Shown in pieces: positions 1 through 5,556 of a stretch of 7,386 nt of DNA; the first letter of the stretch is position 1; each line of letters begins with the position of its first letter. The notes under the pieces were generated by a model. The model was not told the origin of the DNA and made no database searches. It saw only the letters and a program-made list of their open reading frames with translations. This DNA comes from Thermoplasmata archaeon (lineage in GTDB: Archaea > Thermoplasmatota > Thermoplasmata > B31-G17), in contig QMTG01000056.1 of assembly GCA_003649915.1 (NCBI GenBank), positions 1 to 7,386 of the forward strand. Direction: 5' to 3'. The position numbers and the translations under genes are program-made.

Positions 1-165
1 AGATGGTATGAACGGCTTCAATGGGGCGGTGTTGATGGTGATGTTGAACGATTGCTGGCGACGCACGGCGTAGACCGTGCGATTAGAAAGGCGTTGATAA
101 GGCAATGGAAACTATGGCGTCAGCCTAACCGTCGGGCTGGCGCCAAAGAGGTAAGGCGGGCATGA
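1..165 (+). CDS. C-terminal end of an unknown protein (truncated by window edge)
   Basis: An open frame runs from base 1 without a start and ends at TGA 163-165, giving 54 residues of a C-terminus. It begins RWYERLQWGG, contains LLATHGVDRAIRKAL, and ends basic (RRAGAKEVRRA), with four Trp in the visible part. I do not recognise a family. That it is coding is supported by its position: its TGA overlaps the first base of the AAAGGAG ribosome binding site (165-171) of the next gene, which is the usual packing in this window. A basic, Trp-rich helical tail would fit nucleic-acid or membrane contact, but that is a guess. Confidence 0.6.
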   Translation, partial: RWYERLQWGGVDGDVERLLATHGVDRAIRKALIRQWKLWRQPNRRAGAKEVRRA

Positions 166-178
166 AAGGAGACATAAA

Positions 179-505
179 ATGGCGAACGAAAGATGCTTCT
201 GTTTGACAATCACTGGCGAACCACTCTGTTTCAATGAGGCAGAAACAGAGGAAATGGAGGAAACGCTCGAGTGGATTTGGGCGTTCCTCCAAGATTTGTT
301 TGACGGCAAGTATGCCGTCGGGCAAATAGAAAACATTGACTATGACAACAGAGTGGATGGCGAGGAAGCCTTATGGGAAGGTTTTGATCGCCCCCCTGAT
401 AGCGTAATTCGGGTGGTTATCAGGGAGGGCAGTATAGATCGAGGCGATTGGTCTCGGTGGGACACCAAATCCTTCGGTCTATGGGAAAAGGAACAATCTG
501 AATAA
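179..505 (+). CDS. Unknown acidic 108-residue protein
   Basis: It starts at ATG 179 behind AAAGGAG (165-171), spaced 7 bases. The product is strongly acidic, with an EAETEEMEETLEW stretch near residues 20-32 followed by a hydrophobic, Trp-containing segment (WIWAFLQDLFDGKYAVG, about 32-48). Two Cys lie close together at residues 6 and 8 (CFC) and a third near 17. The C-terminal half carries DRPPDSVIRVVIREG, likely a beta hairpin. No signal peptide, membrane segment or known motif is seen. It lies 13 bases after the preceding gene and is followed by a hairpin (514-545). I do not recognise the family; acidic small proteins of this kind are common among phage early genes, some as DNA mimics, but nothing specific supports that here. 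Confidence 0.75.
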   Translation: MANERCFCLTITGEPLCFNEAETEEMEETLEWIWAFLQDLFDGKYAVGQIENIDYDNRVDGEEALWEGFDRPPDSVIRVVIREGSIDRGDWSRWDTKSFGLWEKEQSE

Positions 506-513
506 TCCTTACC

Positions 514-545
514 GCCCCGTGTTGGCAAGGAGGCTGGCACGGGGC
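514..545 (+). promoter_or_regulatory. Intergenic hairpin with a Shine-Dalgarno-like loop
   Basis: Arms GCCCCGTG (514-521) and CACGGGGC (538-545) pair perfectly. The stem continues inward through three G-T wobbles and two G-C pairs (522-526 with 533-537), giving about 13 pairs closed by the 6-base loop AAGGAG (527-532). It sits between two + genes and is followed by TAACTGTTT, which is not a proper U-run, so it is a poor intrinsic terminator. It could be a transcript-stabilising or partial-termination hairpin separating the genes. The loop matches a ribosome binding site but no start codon follows within range. Confidence 0.5.
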
Positions 546-583
546 TAACTGTTTGGGGTTGTTATAATGAAAGGAGAGAAGCA

Positions 584-790
584 ATGACGGAAATGATAAG
601 TATTATAGAAGGGATTGAAGAGGATGCCCAACGGGTTCTAAAAGCGACATCGGTGTTGCGTAAAGTTGTAAATCCTACTTCTACAACTCAACGAGACGCC
701 CGTGAGGGTCTTATAGAAGTTCTCGATAAAGTAGCCAATCAACTATGGAGCAAGGTTAAAAACCTAAAAGGCGTAAGCAGGATAGCGTGA
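584..790 (+). CDS. Unknown small helical protein, 68 residues
   Basis: It starts at ATG 584 behind AAGGAGAG (571-578). The sequence is helix-rich: an acidic first part (MISIIEGIEEDAQRVLKATS) followed by a second helix (DAREGLIEVLDKVANQLW, about residues 38-55) and a basic tail. Heptad-like spacing of Ile, Leu and Val suggests a short coiled coil or helical hairpin. It has no Cys and no membrane segment. It follows the hairpin at 514-545. Length, composition and layout resemble the tiny helical proteins on the opposite strand (for example 5162-5353 and 5353-5544), but I see no convincing sequence identity with them. Function unknown. Confidence 0.7.
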   Translation: MTEMISIIEGIEEDAQRVLKATSVLRKVVNPTSTTQRDAREGLIEVLDKVANQLWSKVKNLKGVSRIA

Positions 791-853
791 GCAAAGATAA
801 CGCTGTGCCACCTTTTATCGAGGATAGCCAGTGAGAATTACAGGGGCCAACAG

Positions 854-1174
854 ATGTCTAAAGCAAGCAAAAAGTTGCTGGGTTGGGAACTCTTCATGCC
901 ATCGCCGTTTTTACAATACTGTAATATAAACTGGTGCGATTTGGGCAACGACAAACCCGAAGATCCCATCAAAAACATACTAAAGGGATTAGGATTATAT
1001 GCCGATTATATTCAAGAGTTAGTACGGCAATTAGCCGAAGAAGACACAGACTACAAGCAAGTTATAAAAGACGATGCAATAAACGCAATCAATCGGATGA
1101 AATATTGGTTGTTCTGGCTGAACAAGTTTATTGAAAAAGAAAGGGAACGAAATGAACAGAATAACGCCACCTGA
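854..1174 (+). CDS. Unknown 106-residue helical protein
   Basis: It starts at ATG 854; the binding site is weaker than its neighbours' (AGGGG 842-846, spacing 7). Two Cys (residues 23 and 28) lie in an N-terminal part rich in aromatics. From about residue 40 the protein is helical: an acidic helix near 48-65, then DDAINAINRMKYWLFWLNKF (about 73-92) and a charged tail of Glu, Arg and Asn. The YWLFWL segment is short and reads as an amphipathic or buried helix rather than a membrane span. A loosely similar DD-to-WLLAWL pattern occurs in the gene at 3532-3825. The 63 bases before it (791-853) hold no gene that I can support. The next gene starts inside its 3' end. Confidence 0.7.
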   Translation: MSKASKKLLGWELFMPSPFLQYCNINWCDLGNDKPEDPIKNILKGLGLYADYIQELVRQLAEEDTDYKQVIKDDAINAINRMKYWLFWLNKFIEKERERNEQNNAT

Positions 1175-1385
1175 CGATCTAATCAGTTTAGGCGTCTCTC
1201 GGCTGGTTCGTTTGTTGAGAAGGCGTACAAGACGCCTAAAGAAGATGAAGAAACACAATGTACCACAAAAACTGATTGATAGAGAAAAGAAAATGGCAAA
1301 CGCTGCTCGTATTGCGTTGCACTGCGCATTGTGTAATGAGTTATCGGATTTAGAAGATATGATAAAGGAAATATACAACGACTAA
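1152..1385 (+). CDS. Unknown basic 77-residue protein
   Basis: I place the start at ATG 1152 because AAAGGGA lies just upstream at a normal distance; a TTG at 1131 in the same frame has no binding site. The gene overlaps the 3' end of the previous one by 23 bases in another frame, suggesting coupled translation. Residues about 16-48 are very basic (RLVRLLRRRTRRLKKMKK, later KKM), consistent with nucleic-acid binding. The C-terminal third is a more neutral helix with two Cys (HCALC, residues 58-61) and an acidic end. No named domain is recognised. RNA or DNA binding is an inference from charge only. Confidence 0.7.
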   Translation: MNRITPPDDLISLGVSRLVRLLRRRTRRLKKMKKHNVPQKLIDREKKMANAARIALHCALCNELSDLEDMIKEIYND

Positions 1386-1408
1386 AAACATAGAGAAGGA
1401 GGCTGGCG

Positions 1409-1855
1409 ATGAATGACGAAATAAAACGAATAATCAAATATTGGGCGAATTGGGCATTTACAAGATTACCTACTTGTGTTTACGATTTTGAAGATTTAGA
1501 AAACGAAGCGATTGTACTATATTATCAGTTGCTTGCAAAGTACAACGGCGACGAAAACAATTTCAAATACTATTTTGAAAGAGCATTGAGAAATCAGTTT
1601 CATAAACTTGTCAAAAGAGAATACCACAGGCGACACAGGCAAATACCCACCGATCTGTCTATTCAGCCAGCAAATATCAACGATCCCGAAAACTCTAAAC
1701 TGCTATCGAGTAAAGAAAGGCAGATATTGCGATTTGTTTTGCAATTAGCCAGTACAGGACAAACAAAACGACTGCGTGAGCGGGTACAGAAACAATTCAA
1801 CATATCAGCAGTTGATTGTGCTGGTATTCTCTGTGCTATCGGCAACAGTTTGTAA
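1409..1855 (+). CDS. Sigma-70-like protein, possible phage transcription factor
   Basis: It starts at ATG 1409 behind AAGGAGG (1396-1402), spacing 6, the strongest binding site of the + array. Residues about 26-75 resemble sigma-70 region 2: an acidic DFEDLENEA entry, a hydrophobic helix (IVLYYQLLAKY), a Phe/Tyr-rich segment (FKYYFERALRNQF) and a basic end (KLVKREYHRRHR). After a linker, LSSKERQILRF (99-109) resembles the start of region 4, followed by a possible helix-turn-helix around 119-146. Sigma-family proteins bind core RNA polymerase through region 2 and promoters through regions 2 and 4. At 148 residues this is about the size of small ECF or phage sigma-like proteins. The region 4 match is the weaker half. 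It is the last gene of the + array and overlaps the convergent gene by 51 bases. A non-sigma DNA-binding protein is the main alternative. Confidence 0.5.
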   Translation: MNDEIKRIIKYWANWAFTRLPTCVYDFEDLENEAIVLYYQLLAKYNGDENNFKYYFERALRNQFHKLVKREYHRRHRQIPTDLSIQPANINDPENSKLLSSKERQILRFVLQLASTGQTKRLRERVQKQFNISAVDCAGILCAIGNSL

Positions 1856-2155
1856 TTGCCGTTGCCGTTCTTCTTCACAATCTATAATTATTGGTGTAGT
1901 GTAGCCGTTCACGGGCGCAACGTACAAGATCACCTTATCGTTGCGCCCCACTTCTATTTCTAACTTCTCCATTATCTCATCAAGCCAGTTATCTCTTTTC
2001 TCTGACCAGATAAACAATCGCCTATAATACGGCATATCATCGAAGTATTTTATTCCTTCAGCACGAACAAGAACAGTTGAACCGAATGTATCTTCGATAG
2101 TCTGTTTTATTCTGTCGTACAGTGTGCTATTTGCTTGTTGATTGACTATCTCCAT
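1805..2155 (-). CDS. Unknown acidic 116-residue protein, last gene of the leftward array
   Basis: It starts at ATG 2155, with AGGAGA in the upstream bases, and ends at TGA 1805-1807 inside the opposing sigma-like gene. Its start overlaps the end of the zinc-ribbon gene upstream by 29 bases. The protein alternates predicted helices and strands (TLYDRIKQTIEDTFG; VLVRAEGIKYF; YYRRLFIWSEKRDNWLDEIMEKL; KVILYVAPVNG; PIIIDCEEERQR). This looks like a compact alpha-beta fold with an acidic, Ser/Thr-rich tail. I do not recognise it. Having a Cys as its final residue is a minor oddity. The tail coding region is shared with the opposite gene's 3' end, so one of the two C-termini is likely to be weakly constrained. 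Confidence 0.7.
   Translation of the reverse strand: MEIVNQQANSTLYDRIKQTIEDTFGSTVLVRAEGIKYFDDMPYYRRLFIWSEKRDNWLDEIMEKLEIEVGRNDKVILYVAPVNGYTTPIIIDCEEERQRQLQTVADSTENTSTINC
1840..1875 (+). terminator. Candidate terminator at the convergent gene junction
   Basis: Arms CGGCAAC (1840-1846) and GTTGCCG (1861-1867) pair perfectly over 7 bp around a 14-base loop, followed by TTCTTCTTC (1868-1876) in + orientation. The stop codon of the sigma-like gene (1853-1855) lies in the loop. An alternative inner pairing GGCAA/TTGCC (1841-1845 with 1856-1860) is also possible. In - orientation no T-rich tract follows, so it would act on + transcripts only. The interrupted T tract makes it a moderate rather than strong terminator. 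Confidence 0.45.
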
Positions 2156-2603
2156 CCTCGCTATCTCCTACTTTCTTTACATACTTCACTTCCCAAAACT
2201 CTGGTGGTTCGTCTAAAACCCAAGGGAAGAACATAAGTTCGCCACAATCTTCTTCATAACATCTAACAACAGTATACCAAACATTAGGAATACCATCATT
2301 TACTTTGGCGTAAATATATCCATTATAAATTGCACTGCACCCATAATTGAAGGCAATAAAATCGTCTATTTCCGCCCCACAGTTAGGACATTTTATTGAG
2401 GCTGGTTTGTATTTTGCCATAAACTCTGCCCCGCAAGCGCCACAGGAATAAAATACCTGCATTACCTTTTGCCCGTTTTCGGTACGGACAACAGGTTTTC
2501 TTTCGGGATTGAGATAGACAAATATTTCTGCTGCTTCACGAAAGCGTGTTTCACAAAAAGGGCAACTATAACATTTTGGTTTAGGTATTGTTTGTTTTTT
2601 CAT
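2127..2603 (-). CDS. Zinc-ribbon protein, copy 2 of a tandem pair
   Basis: It starts at ATG 2603 behind AAGGAGT; the stop of the upstream paralogue lies inside this binding site. The 158 residues carry four Cys pairs: C14/C17 (CPFC, with an extra C11), C54/C57 (CGAC), C72/C75 (CPNCG) and C115/C120 (CYEEDC). This spacing is typical of two treble-clef or zinc-ribbon modules, each using two knuckles. It is clearly homologous to the gene directly upstream (2608-3036): I count about 57 identical positions over roughly 97 aligned residues, including the run PNVWYTVVRC. Zinc binding is inferred from the Cys pattern. Possible roles are nucleic-acid or protein binding; no catalytic motif is seen. The C-terminal tail is acidic and Ser-rich, unlike the paralogue. 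Confidence 0.8.
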   Translation of the reverse strand: MKKQTIPKPKCYSCPFCETRFREAAEIFVYLNPERKPVVRTENGQKVMQVFYSCGACGAEFMAKYKPASIKCPNCGAEIDDFIAFNYGCSAIYNGYIYAKVNDGIPNVWYTVVRCYEEDCGELMFFPWVLDEPPEFWEVKYVKKVGDSEDGDSQSTSK

Positions 2604-2607
2604 TTGT

Positions 2608-3036
2608 TCACTCCTTATCTGTTTGTTTTTCGATATATTTTATCTCCCAATACTTTGATGGATTTTCTAAAACCCAAGGGTAAAATTGAAGTGTTCGGCA
2701 ATTCTCGTATAGGCAACGAACAACAGTGTACCAAACATTAGGCACATACCCGTCATCTTTTTGGGCGTAGATACTACCTCGGCGAATGTTAGATACGGCA
2801 TACTTCCCTGCATTCCAATCATCAATTTCTTCGCCACAACGTTTACACTTTATCGGCTGTGGCTTATATCTCGCCATAAACTCTGTTTTACAAGCGATAC
2901 AATGATAAAATACCTGCAATGTGCATTCGCCATCATAAAAACATATATCTGGTTTGAGACTTGGCGAAAGCCCTACCCACCCACCTTCACCACAAAAAGG
3001 GTATGGATAAAACTTTTCTTTTATTCGCTTTGCCAT
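2608..3036 (-). CDS. Zinc-ribbon protein, copy 1 of a tandem pair
   Basis: It starts at ATG 3036, immediately after the TAA of the upstream gene (TAAATG, no gap), behind AAAGGAG. The 142 residues retain three Cys pairs: C46/C49 (CIAC), C64/C67 (CKRCG) and C108/C113 (CLYENC). The first knuckle is broken: where its paralogue has CPFC, this one has YPFC, leaving C15 alone (C32 and C38 nearby might substitute). The central and C-terminal modules align without gaps except for one inserted residue before PNVWYTVVRC. The layout shows a tandem duplication followed by divergence. The intact modules suggest the fold is kept and that the N-terminal ribbon has changed role or ligand. Function is not recognisable. 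Confidence 0.8.
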   Translation of the reverse strand: MAKRIKEKFYPYPFCGEGGWVGLSPSLKPDICFYDGECTLQVFYHCIACKTEFMARYKPQPIKCKRCGEEIDDWNAGKYAVSNIRRGSIYAQKDDGYVPNVWYTVVRCLYENCRTLQFYPWVLENPSKYWEIKYIEKQTDKE

Positions 3037-3504
3037 TTACTTTCTCCTTTCTCGCCATCTTTTGTATCCAGTTAGCCCTCTTCTATACAGTTCGTAAATC
3101 TCTTCTTTTGTCCGTGCGTCTGTCAATGGAATATAGTGCTTAAGCCATATCTTTATCCCCTTGCGACATGACTGATTATCGTAAGGATTAATTGTATATC
3201 CTGATATACGTTTTACGTCTTCGATGAATATTGGTGTTATTTGGTATTCGCCTCGCTCGCCGTGCTTGCCGATAAGTTTACATTTAGGATCACGACCGTA
3301 ATAACTTTCTCGCATCCAGATATAATTCAATATTTCACCCCAAGTTATGTTTGTTTTGTGAGGATTATATTGAGAACGATTTATTCCGTTTTGCTGATAT
3401 TCACTTTTGTGCCTCTGGCAATGTCTGCTAATTACAAATGACATTCCTGTAATGGCAAGTAATATCACAGCACAAACGGCAATCTTTATGGTTTTATCTT
3501 TCAT
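3037..3504 (-). CDS. Membrane-anchored lysozyme-like (lytic transglycosylase-type) protein
   Basis: It starts at ATG 3504 behind AAGGGG. Residues about 6-26 form one hydrophobic segment (IKIAVCAVILLAITGMSFVI) with Lys before it, either a signal anchor or a signal peptide. From about residue 54 it resembles the SLT/goose-lysozyme fold: a helix ending in the candidate catalytic Glu (WMRES, E66), then GEYQITP (85-91), equivalent to the G-x-x-QI-x-P motif, then a helix pair with KIWLKHY and a final YRRGLTGYKRW, like the closing Y-N-G-G region of the family. Such enzymes cleave peptidoglycan glycan strands. At 155 residues it is close to a minimal single domain. No holin or spanin is recognised beside it, so it could serve lysis (as a signal-arrest-release endolysin) or wall remodelling. 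The family call rests on motifs seen by eye. Confidence 0.65.
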   Translation of the reverse strand: MKDKTIKIAVCAVILLAITGMSFVISRHCQRHKSEYQQNGINRSQYNPHKTNITWGEILNYIWMRESYYGRDPKCKLIGKHGERGEYQITPIFIEDVKRISGYTINPYDNQSCRKGIKIWLKHYIPLTDARTKEEIYELYRRGLTGYKRWRERRK

Positions 3505-3531
3505 TTTGTTCCCCTTTATAGTTTATATTAC

Positions 3532-3825
3532 TTACACATGGGTACTATCATATTCTTGCTTCTCACCACACAACCACGCCAACAACCACTGAATAGCAGA
3601 GCATCTTGCAGTGAATTCTGCTAAATCGTCCATTATTCGCTTCTTGTCCCAACCCTGTGGATGGTCATCTTTTAGTTCGTTTTTCACCTTACCTTGTATC
3701 ATATATGCCCGATTTTCTAAATCTCTAATCTGGGTAAGCAGCCCGAATAGTAGCACTTGGGCTATTACTTCGGTAGCGTTGAGAACCTCTCGTATTTGCC
3801 TATCCAATTCAACATAATGCGACAT
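3532..3825 (-). CDS. Unknown 97-residue helical protein
   Basis: It starts at ATG 3825 behind TAAGGAGT, whose TAA is the stop of the upstream gene. Most of the sequence should be helical: LDRQIREVLNATEVIAQVLL, then a charged helix, a DHPQGWDKK turn (about residues 54-62) and a last helix with AIQWLLAWLCG. The two hydrophobic stretches are 10-14 residues, too short and too mixed for confident membrane spans, so I do not call it a holin even though it sits just upstream of the transglycosylase-like gene. The GWDK turn recurs in the product of 5843-6181, hinting at distant relationship among the small helical proteins. Function unknown. Confidence 0.7.
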   Translation of the reverse strand: MSHYVELDRQIREVLNATEVIAQVLLFGLLTQIRDLENRAYMIQGKVKNELKDDHPQGWDKKRIMDDLAEFTARCSAIQWLLAWLCGEKQEYDSTHV

Positions 3826-3837
3826 TTTTTATACTCC

Positions 3838-4308
3838 TTACAAAGTTGCATCAACAATGTACATAACAATATCACCCTTCTTGTCCTTGTGCATATCGCC
3901 CATTTCGATAATCAATTCATCCTTGCGTTCTCTAATTTCTTCCTTATGTTCGTCGGGTAATTCTTTGACTATCGCCTCTACAACCCAATCATAATCGAAG
4001 TTCAGATTACTTCTTATCCATTCAGTAATGTTTTCAACTTTTTGACCATCCGCCAACAATAATTCGCCTTTAGGGTCGTTGATGAAATAAAAACCTTTCG
4101 GTAATTTGGGCAGTTCACATTCTACCCGCATCAACGCTTTCAAAGAATGTAGATAAGGCACAGTTGAGACAAGATCAGAAATACCAGCAGTGCGTTCGTA
4201 GTTATCTGCCCAATCTGTCTGATATTTCACGTCGATGTAGGCAATTTCGCCTTTCTGCAAGATTTCTTTGACAACTAAATCAGCGACTATCTGTATGTCT
4301 TTGCTCAT
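3838..4308 (-). CDS. Unknown acidic 156-residue protein
   Basis: It starts at ATG 4308; AGGAG lies 8 bases upstream. It is an acidic, mixed alpha-beta protein: an N-terminal helix (QIVADLVVKEILQKG), a strand (IAYIDVKYQTDW), a region with LPKGFYFINDPKGELLLADGQ that reads as a beta hairpin, a helix with WVVEAIVKELPDEHKEEI and a final segment (DIVMYIVDATL). It has one Cys, and no signal peptide or membrane segment. None of the fragments matches a family I know. The stop codon overlaps the binding site of the next gene, so the two are probably translated from one message. Confidence 0.7.
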   Translation of the reverse strand: MSKDIQIVADLVVKEILQKGEIAYIDVKYQTDWADNYERTAGISDLVSTVPYLHSLKALMRVECELPKLPKGFYFINDPKGELLLADGQKVENITEWIRSNLNFDYDWVVEAIVKELPDEHKEEIRERKDELIIEMGDMHKDKKGDIVMYIVDATL

Positions 4309-4319
4309 TACCTTTTCTC

Positions 4320-4697
4320 CTATACCTTTATCAATCGCCCTGCCAACCTATCCTTCCATATTCGCCACAAACCCTCTCTTATTTGACTACTTCTAATTAG
4401 CCCAAAATATCTATATCGCCACTCTTTGTCTTCACCATTCATTAGTTGCATTTGTATACTTACTCCACAATCAGGCTCTTTTATACCTAACACGGGTTTA
4501 TCAAATCTACAATTTACATATTCTCTGCCAGTTATTGGTATAACTCGCCAACTTGCATGTTTATAAGGTGAACCCCACCAATGACACGGATAACTTTCGA
4601 GCATTTTGATAATCTTGCCCCATGCTTCTTCCCAATCTTTGGCTTCAATTTCTTTATAAGGCAAGACTGTGTTAATGAGATAACGGAACTTTTTCAT
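4320..4697 (-). CDS. Unknown aromatic-rich 125-residue protein
   Basis: I choose ATG 4697 over the in-frame GTG at 4700 because AGGAG lies 6 bases before the ATG and only 3 before the GTG. The product is basic and unusually rich in Trp and Tyr (for example CHWWGSPYKHASW near residues 38-50, WRYRYFGL near 92-99, LWRIW later). An N-terminal DWEEAWGKIIKML segment resembles the short helical repeats seen in small phage proteins, where aspartate and tryptophan begin a helix. Three Cys are not arranged as a metal site. It lies between RNase HI and an unknown gene with small gaps on both sides. No family is recognised. Confidence 0.7.
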   Translation of the reverse strand: MKKFRYLINTVLPYKEIEAKDWEEAWGKIIKMLESYPCHWWGSPYKHASWRVIPITGREYVNCRFDKPVLGIKEPDCGVSIQMQLMNGEDKEWRYRYFGLIRSSQIREGLWRIWKDRLAGRLIKV

Positions 4698-4714
4698 CAC
4701 CTACTCCTCTTACA

Positions 4715-5143
4715 TTACAACGCACAATCTTTAACCGCTGCCTTTAAATTTATCGCCCTATTAGCCAATCTATCTGCTTCGGTATTGTGTTCTCGTGGGA
4801 TGTATTCAAACTTGCATATATCGAATGCTTGGGCGATCTGCCGTGCTTTTTCAAACAAAACCCGTAGGTCTTTATTCTTGACCCGATATTCACCGTTCAT
4901 CTGCTTGACGAGCAGTTCAGAATCACTTCGGACAAAGACCTCTTTTGCCCCCATTTGCTTGGCTTCTTCCAGCCCCTTCAAAAGTGCATGGTACTCTGCT
5001 TGGTTGTTTGTCATCTCACCGAGATAGTAGCCTTTCGCAGAGATAAGCCATAAATGGCGATTAACGATTACAACGCCTGCCCCCGCTTCGCCAGGATTGC
5101 CTCGTGAAGCACCGTCAATATAGATGATTAATTCTTTGCTCAT
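4715..5143 (-). CDS. rnhA: Ribonuclease HI
   Basis: RNase HI cuts the RNA strand of RNA-DNA hybrids using two metal ions and acts in primer removal and R-loop clearance. All four catalytic acids are present: D10 (YIDGAS), E50 (NNQAEY), D74 (RSDSELL) and D124 (NTEADRLAN). The loop His is in REHN (H119). At 142 residues it is a single catalytic domain without the N-terminal hybrid-binding domain, and the sequence between the SDS motif and the end suggests the short type lacking the basic protrusion of the E. coli enzyme. I choose ATG 5143 over the in-frame GTG at 5146 because AAGGAG sits 6 bases before the ATG. It shares its strand with the DnaB-like gene about 2 kb upstream, which fits a replication role. 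The call is secure; whether it supplements or replaces the host enzyme is unknown. Confidence 0.95.
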   Translation of the reverse strand: MSKELIIYIDGASRGNPGEAGAGVVIVNRHLWLISAKGYYLGEMTNNQAEYHALLKGLEEAKQMGAKEVFVRSDSELLVKQMNGEYRVKNKDLRVLFEKARQIAQAFDICKFEYIPREHNTEADRLANRAINLKAAVKDCAL

Positions 5144-5161
5144 CACAATCTCCTTCGCAAT

Positions 5162-5353
5162 TCAGCCATTAGGCGCTTCCTTATCGTTTTCGCCGTAATT
5201 TTTGTCATTGCTCAATGCAGATACTTCTCTCTCCAACTTCGCTAAATCCAAACGTATGTTATTTACAACAGCGTCGAATTCCTGAATGATGGAATTCAAT
5301 TTCTTGATGGCGTAGCGAAGTGTTTGTTTGGTTTGTTGATTACTTCCCGCCAT
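5162..5353 (-). CDS. Small coiled-coil protein, 63 residues
   Basis: The start ATG 5353 overlaps the upstream stop as TGATG, a typical translational coupling arrangement; an in-frame GTG lies just before it. The middle of the protein (about LRYAIKKLNSIIQEFDAVVN and LDLAKLEREVSALSND) has a regular heptad pattern of Leu, Ile and Val, consistent with a coiled coil or dimer. The N-terminus is Gln-rich and the tail polar. It has no Cys and no catalytic motif. It and the gene before it are near-equal in length and architecture and may form a hetero-oligomer, which is an inference from coupling and composition. Function unknown. Confidence 0.65.
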   Translation of the reverse strand: MAGSNQQTKQTLRYAIKKLNSIIQEFDAVVNNIRLDLAKLEREVSALSNDKNYGENDKEAPNG

Positions 5354-5544
5354 CACTCCAGCCCTTCACGCTTAAGGTATTTATCAACTACATCATGCCG
5401 CTTCAACTCACCGATCATATTGCGCACCGATACAATAGCGTCATTCAACATTCCTTGAATATCATTCACGGCTACGTCTATTTTCATCAGACTTTCTTCT
5501 AAATCCTTCAATTCCGAAACTGTGTTTTCAAGTGGGTTAGGCAT
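5353..5544 (-). CDS. Small coiled-coil protein, 63 residues
   Basis: It starts at ATG 5544 behind AGGAGA and ends at TGA 5353-5355, sharing one base with the next start. The sequence is almost wholly helical and acidic in the first half (ENTVSELKDLEESLMKID), with repeated hydrophobic positions through VAVNDIQGMLNDAIVSVRNMIG and a basic end (LKRHDVVDKYLKREG). It looks like a short coiled-coil or four-helix-bundle subunit. No known family is recognised. The one-base overlap with the following coiled-coil gene suggests their products are made in similar amounts. Confidence 0.65.
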   Translation of the reverse strand: MPNPLENTVSELKDLEESLMKIDVAVNDIQGMLNDAIVSVRNMIGELKRHDVVDKYLKREGLE

Positions 5545-5556
5545 TGTTTGTCTCCT

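Noticed and set aside
563..568. A perfect TATAAT on the + strand.
   Set aside because: It lies only a few bases before the ribosome binding site AAGGAGAG, so transcription would start within that site, and there is no -35 element at the right distance.
1396..1412. 12-base matches: AAGGAGGCTGGC at 527-538 and 1396-1407, and GGCTGGCGATGA at 1401-1412 and on the - strand at 6960-6971.
   Set aside because: A few exact 12-base matches are expected by chance in a window this size counting both strands, and all involve purine-rich binding-site sequence, which raises the odds further.
4695..5356. Three leftward genes have GTG directly before ATG (4700, 5146, 5356).
   Set aside because: Binding-site spacing or the stop-start overlap favours the ATG in each case. 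The recurrence follows from G-rich leaders and the TGATG overlap and needs no special mechanism.
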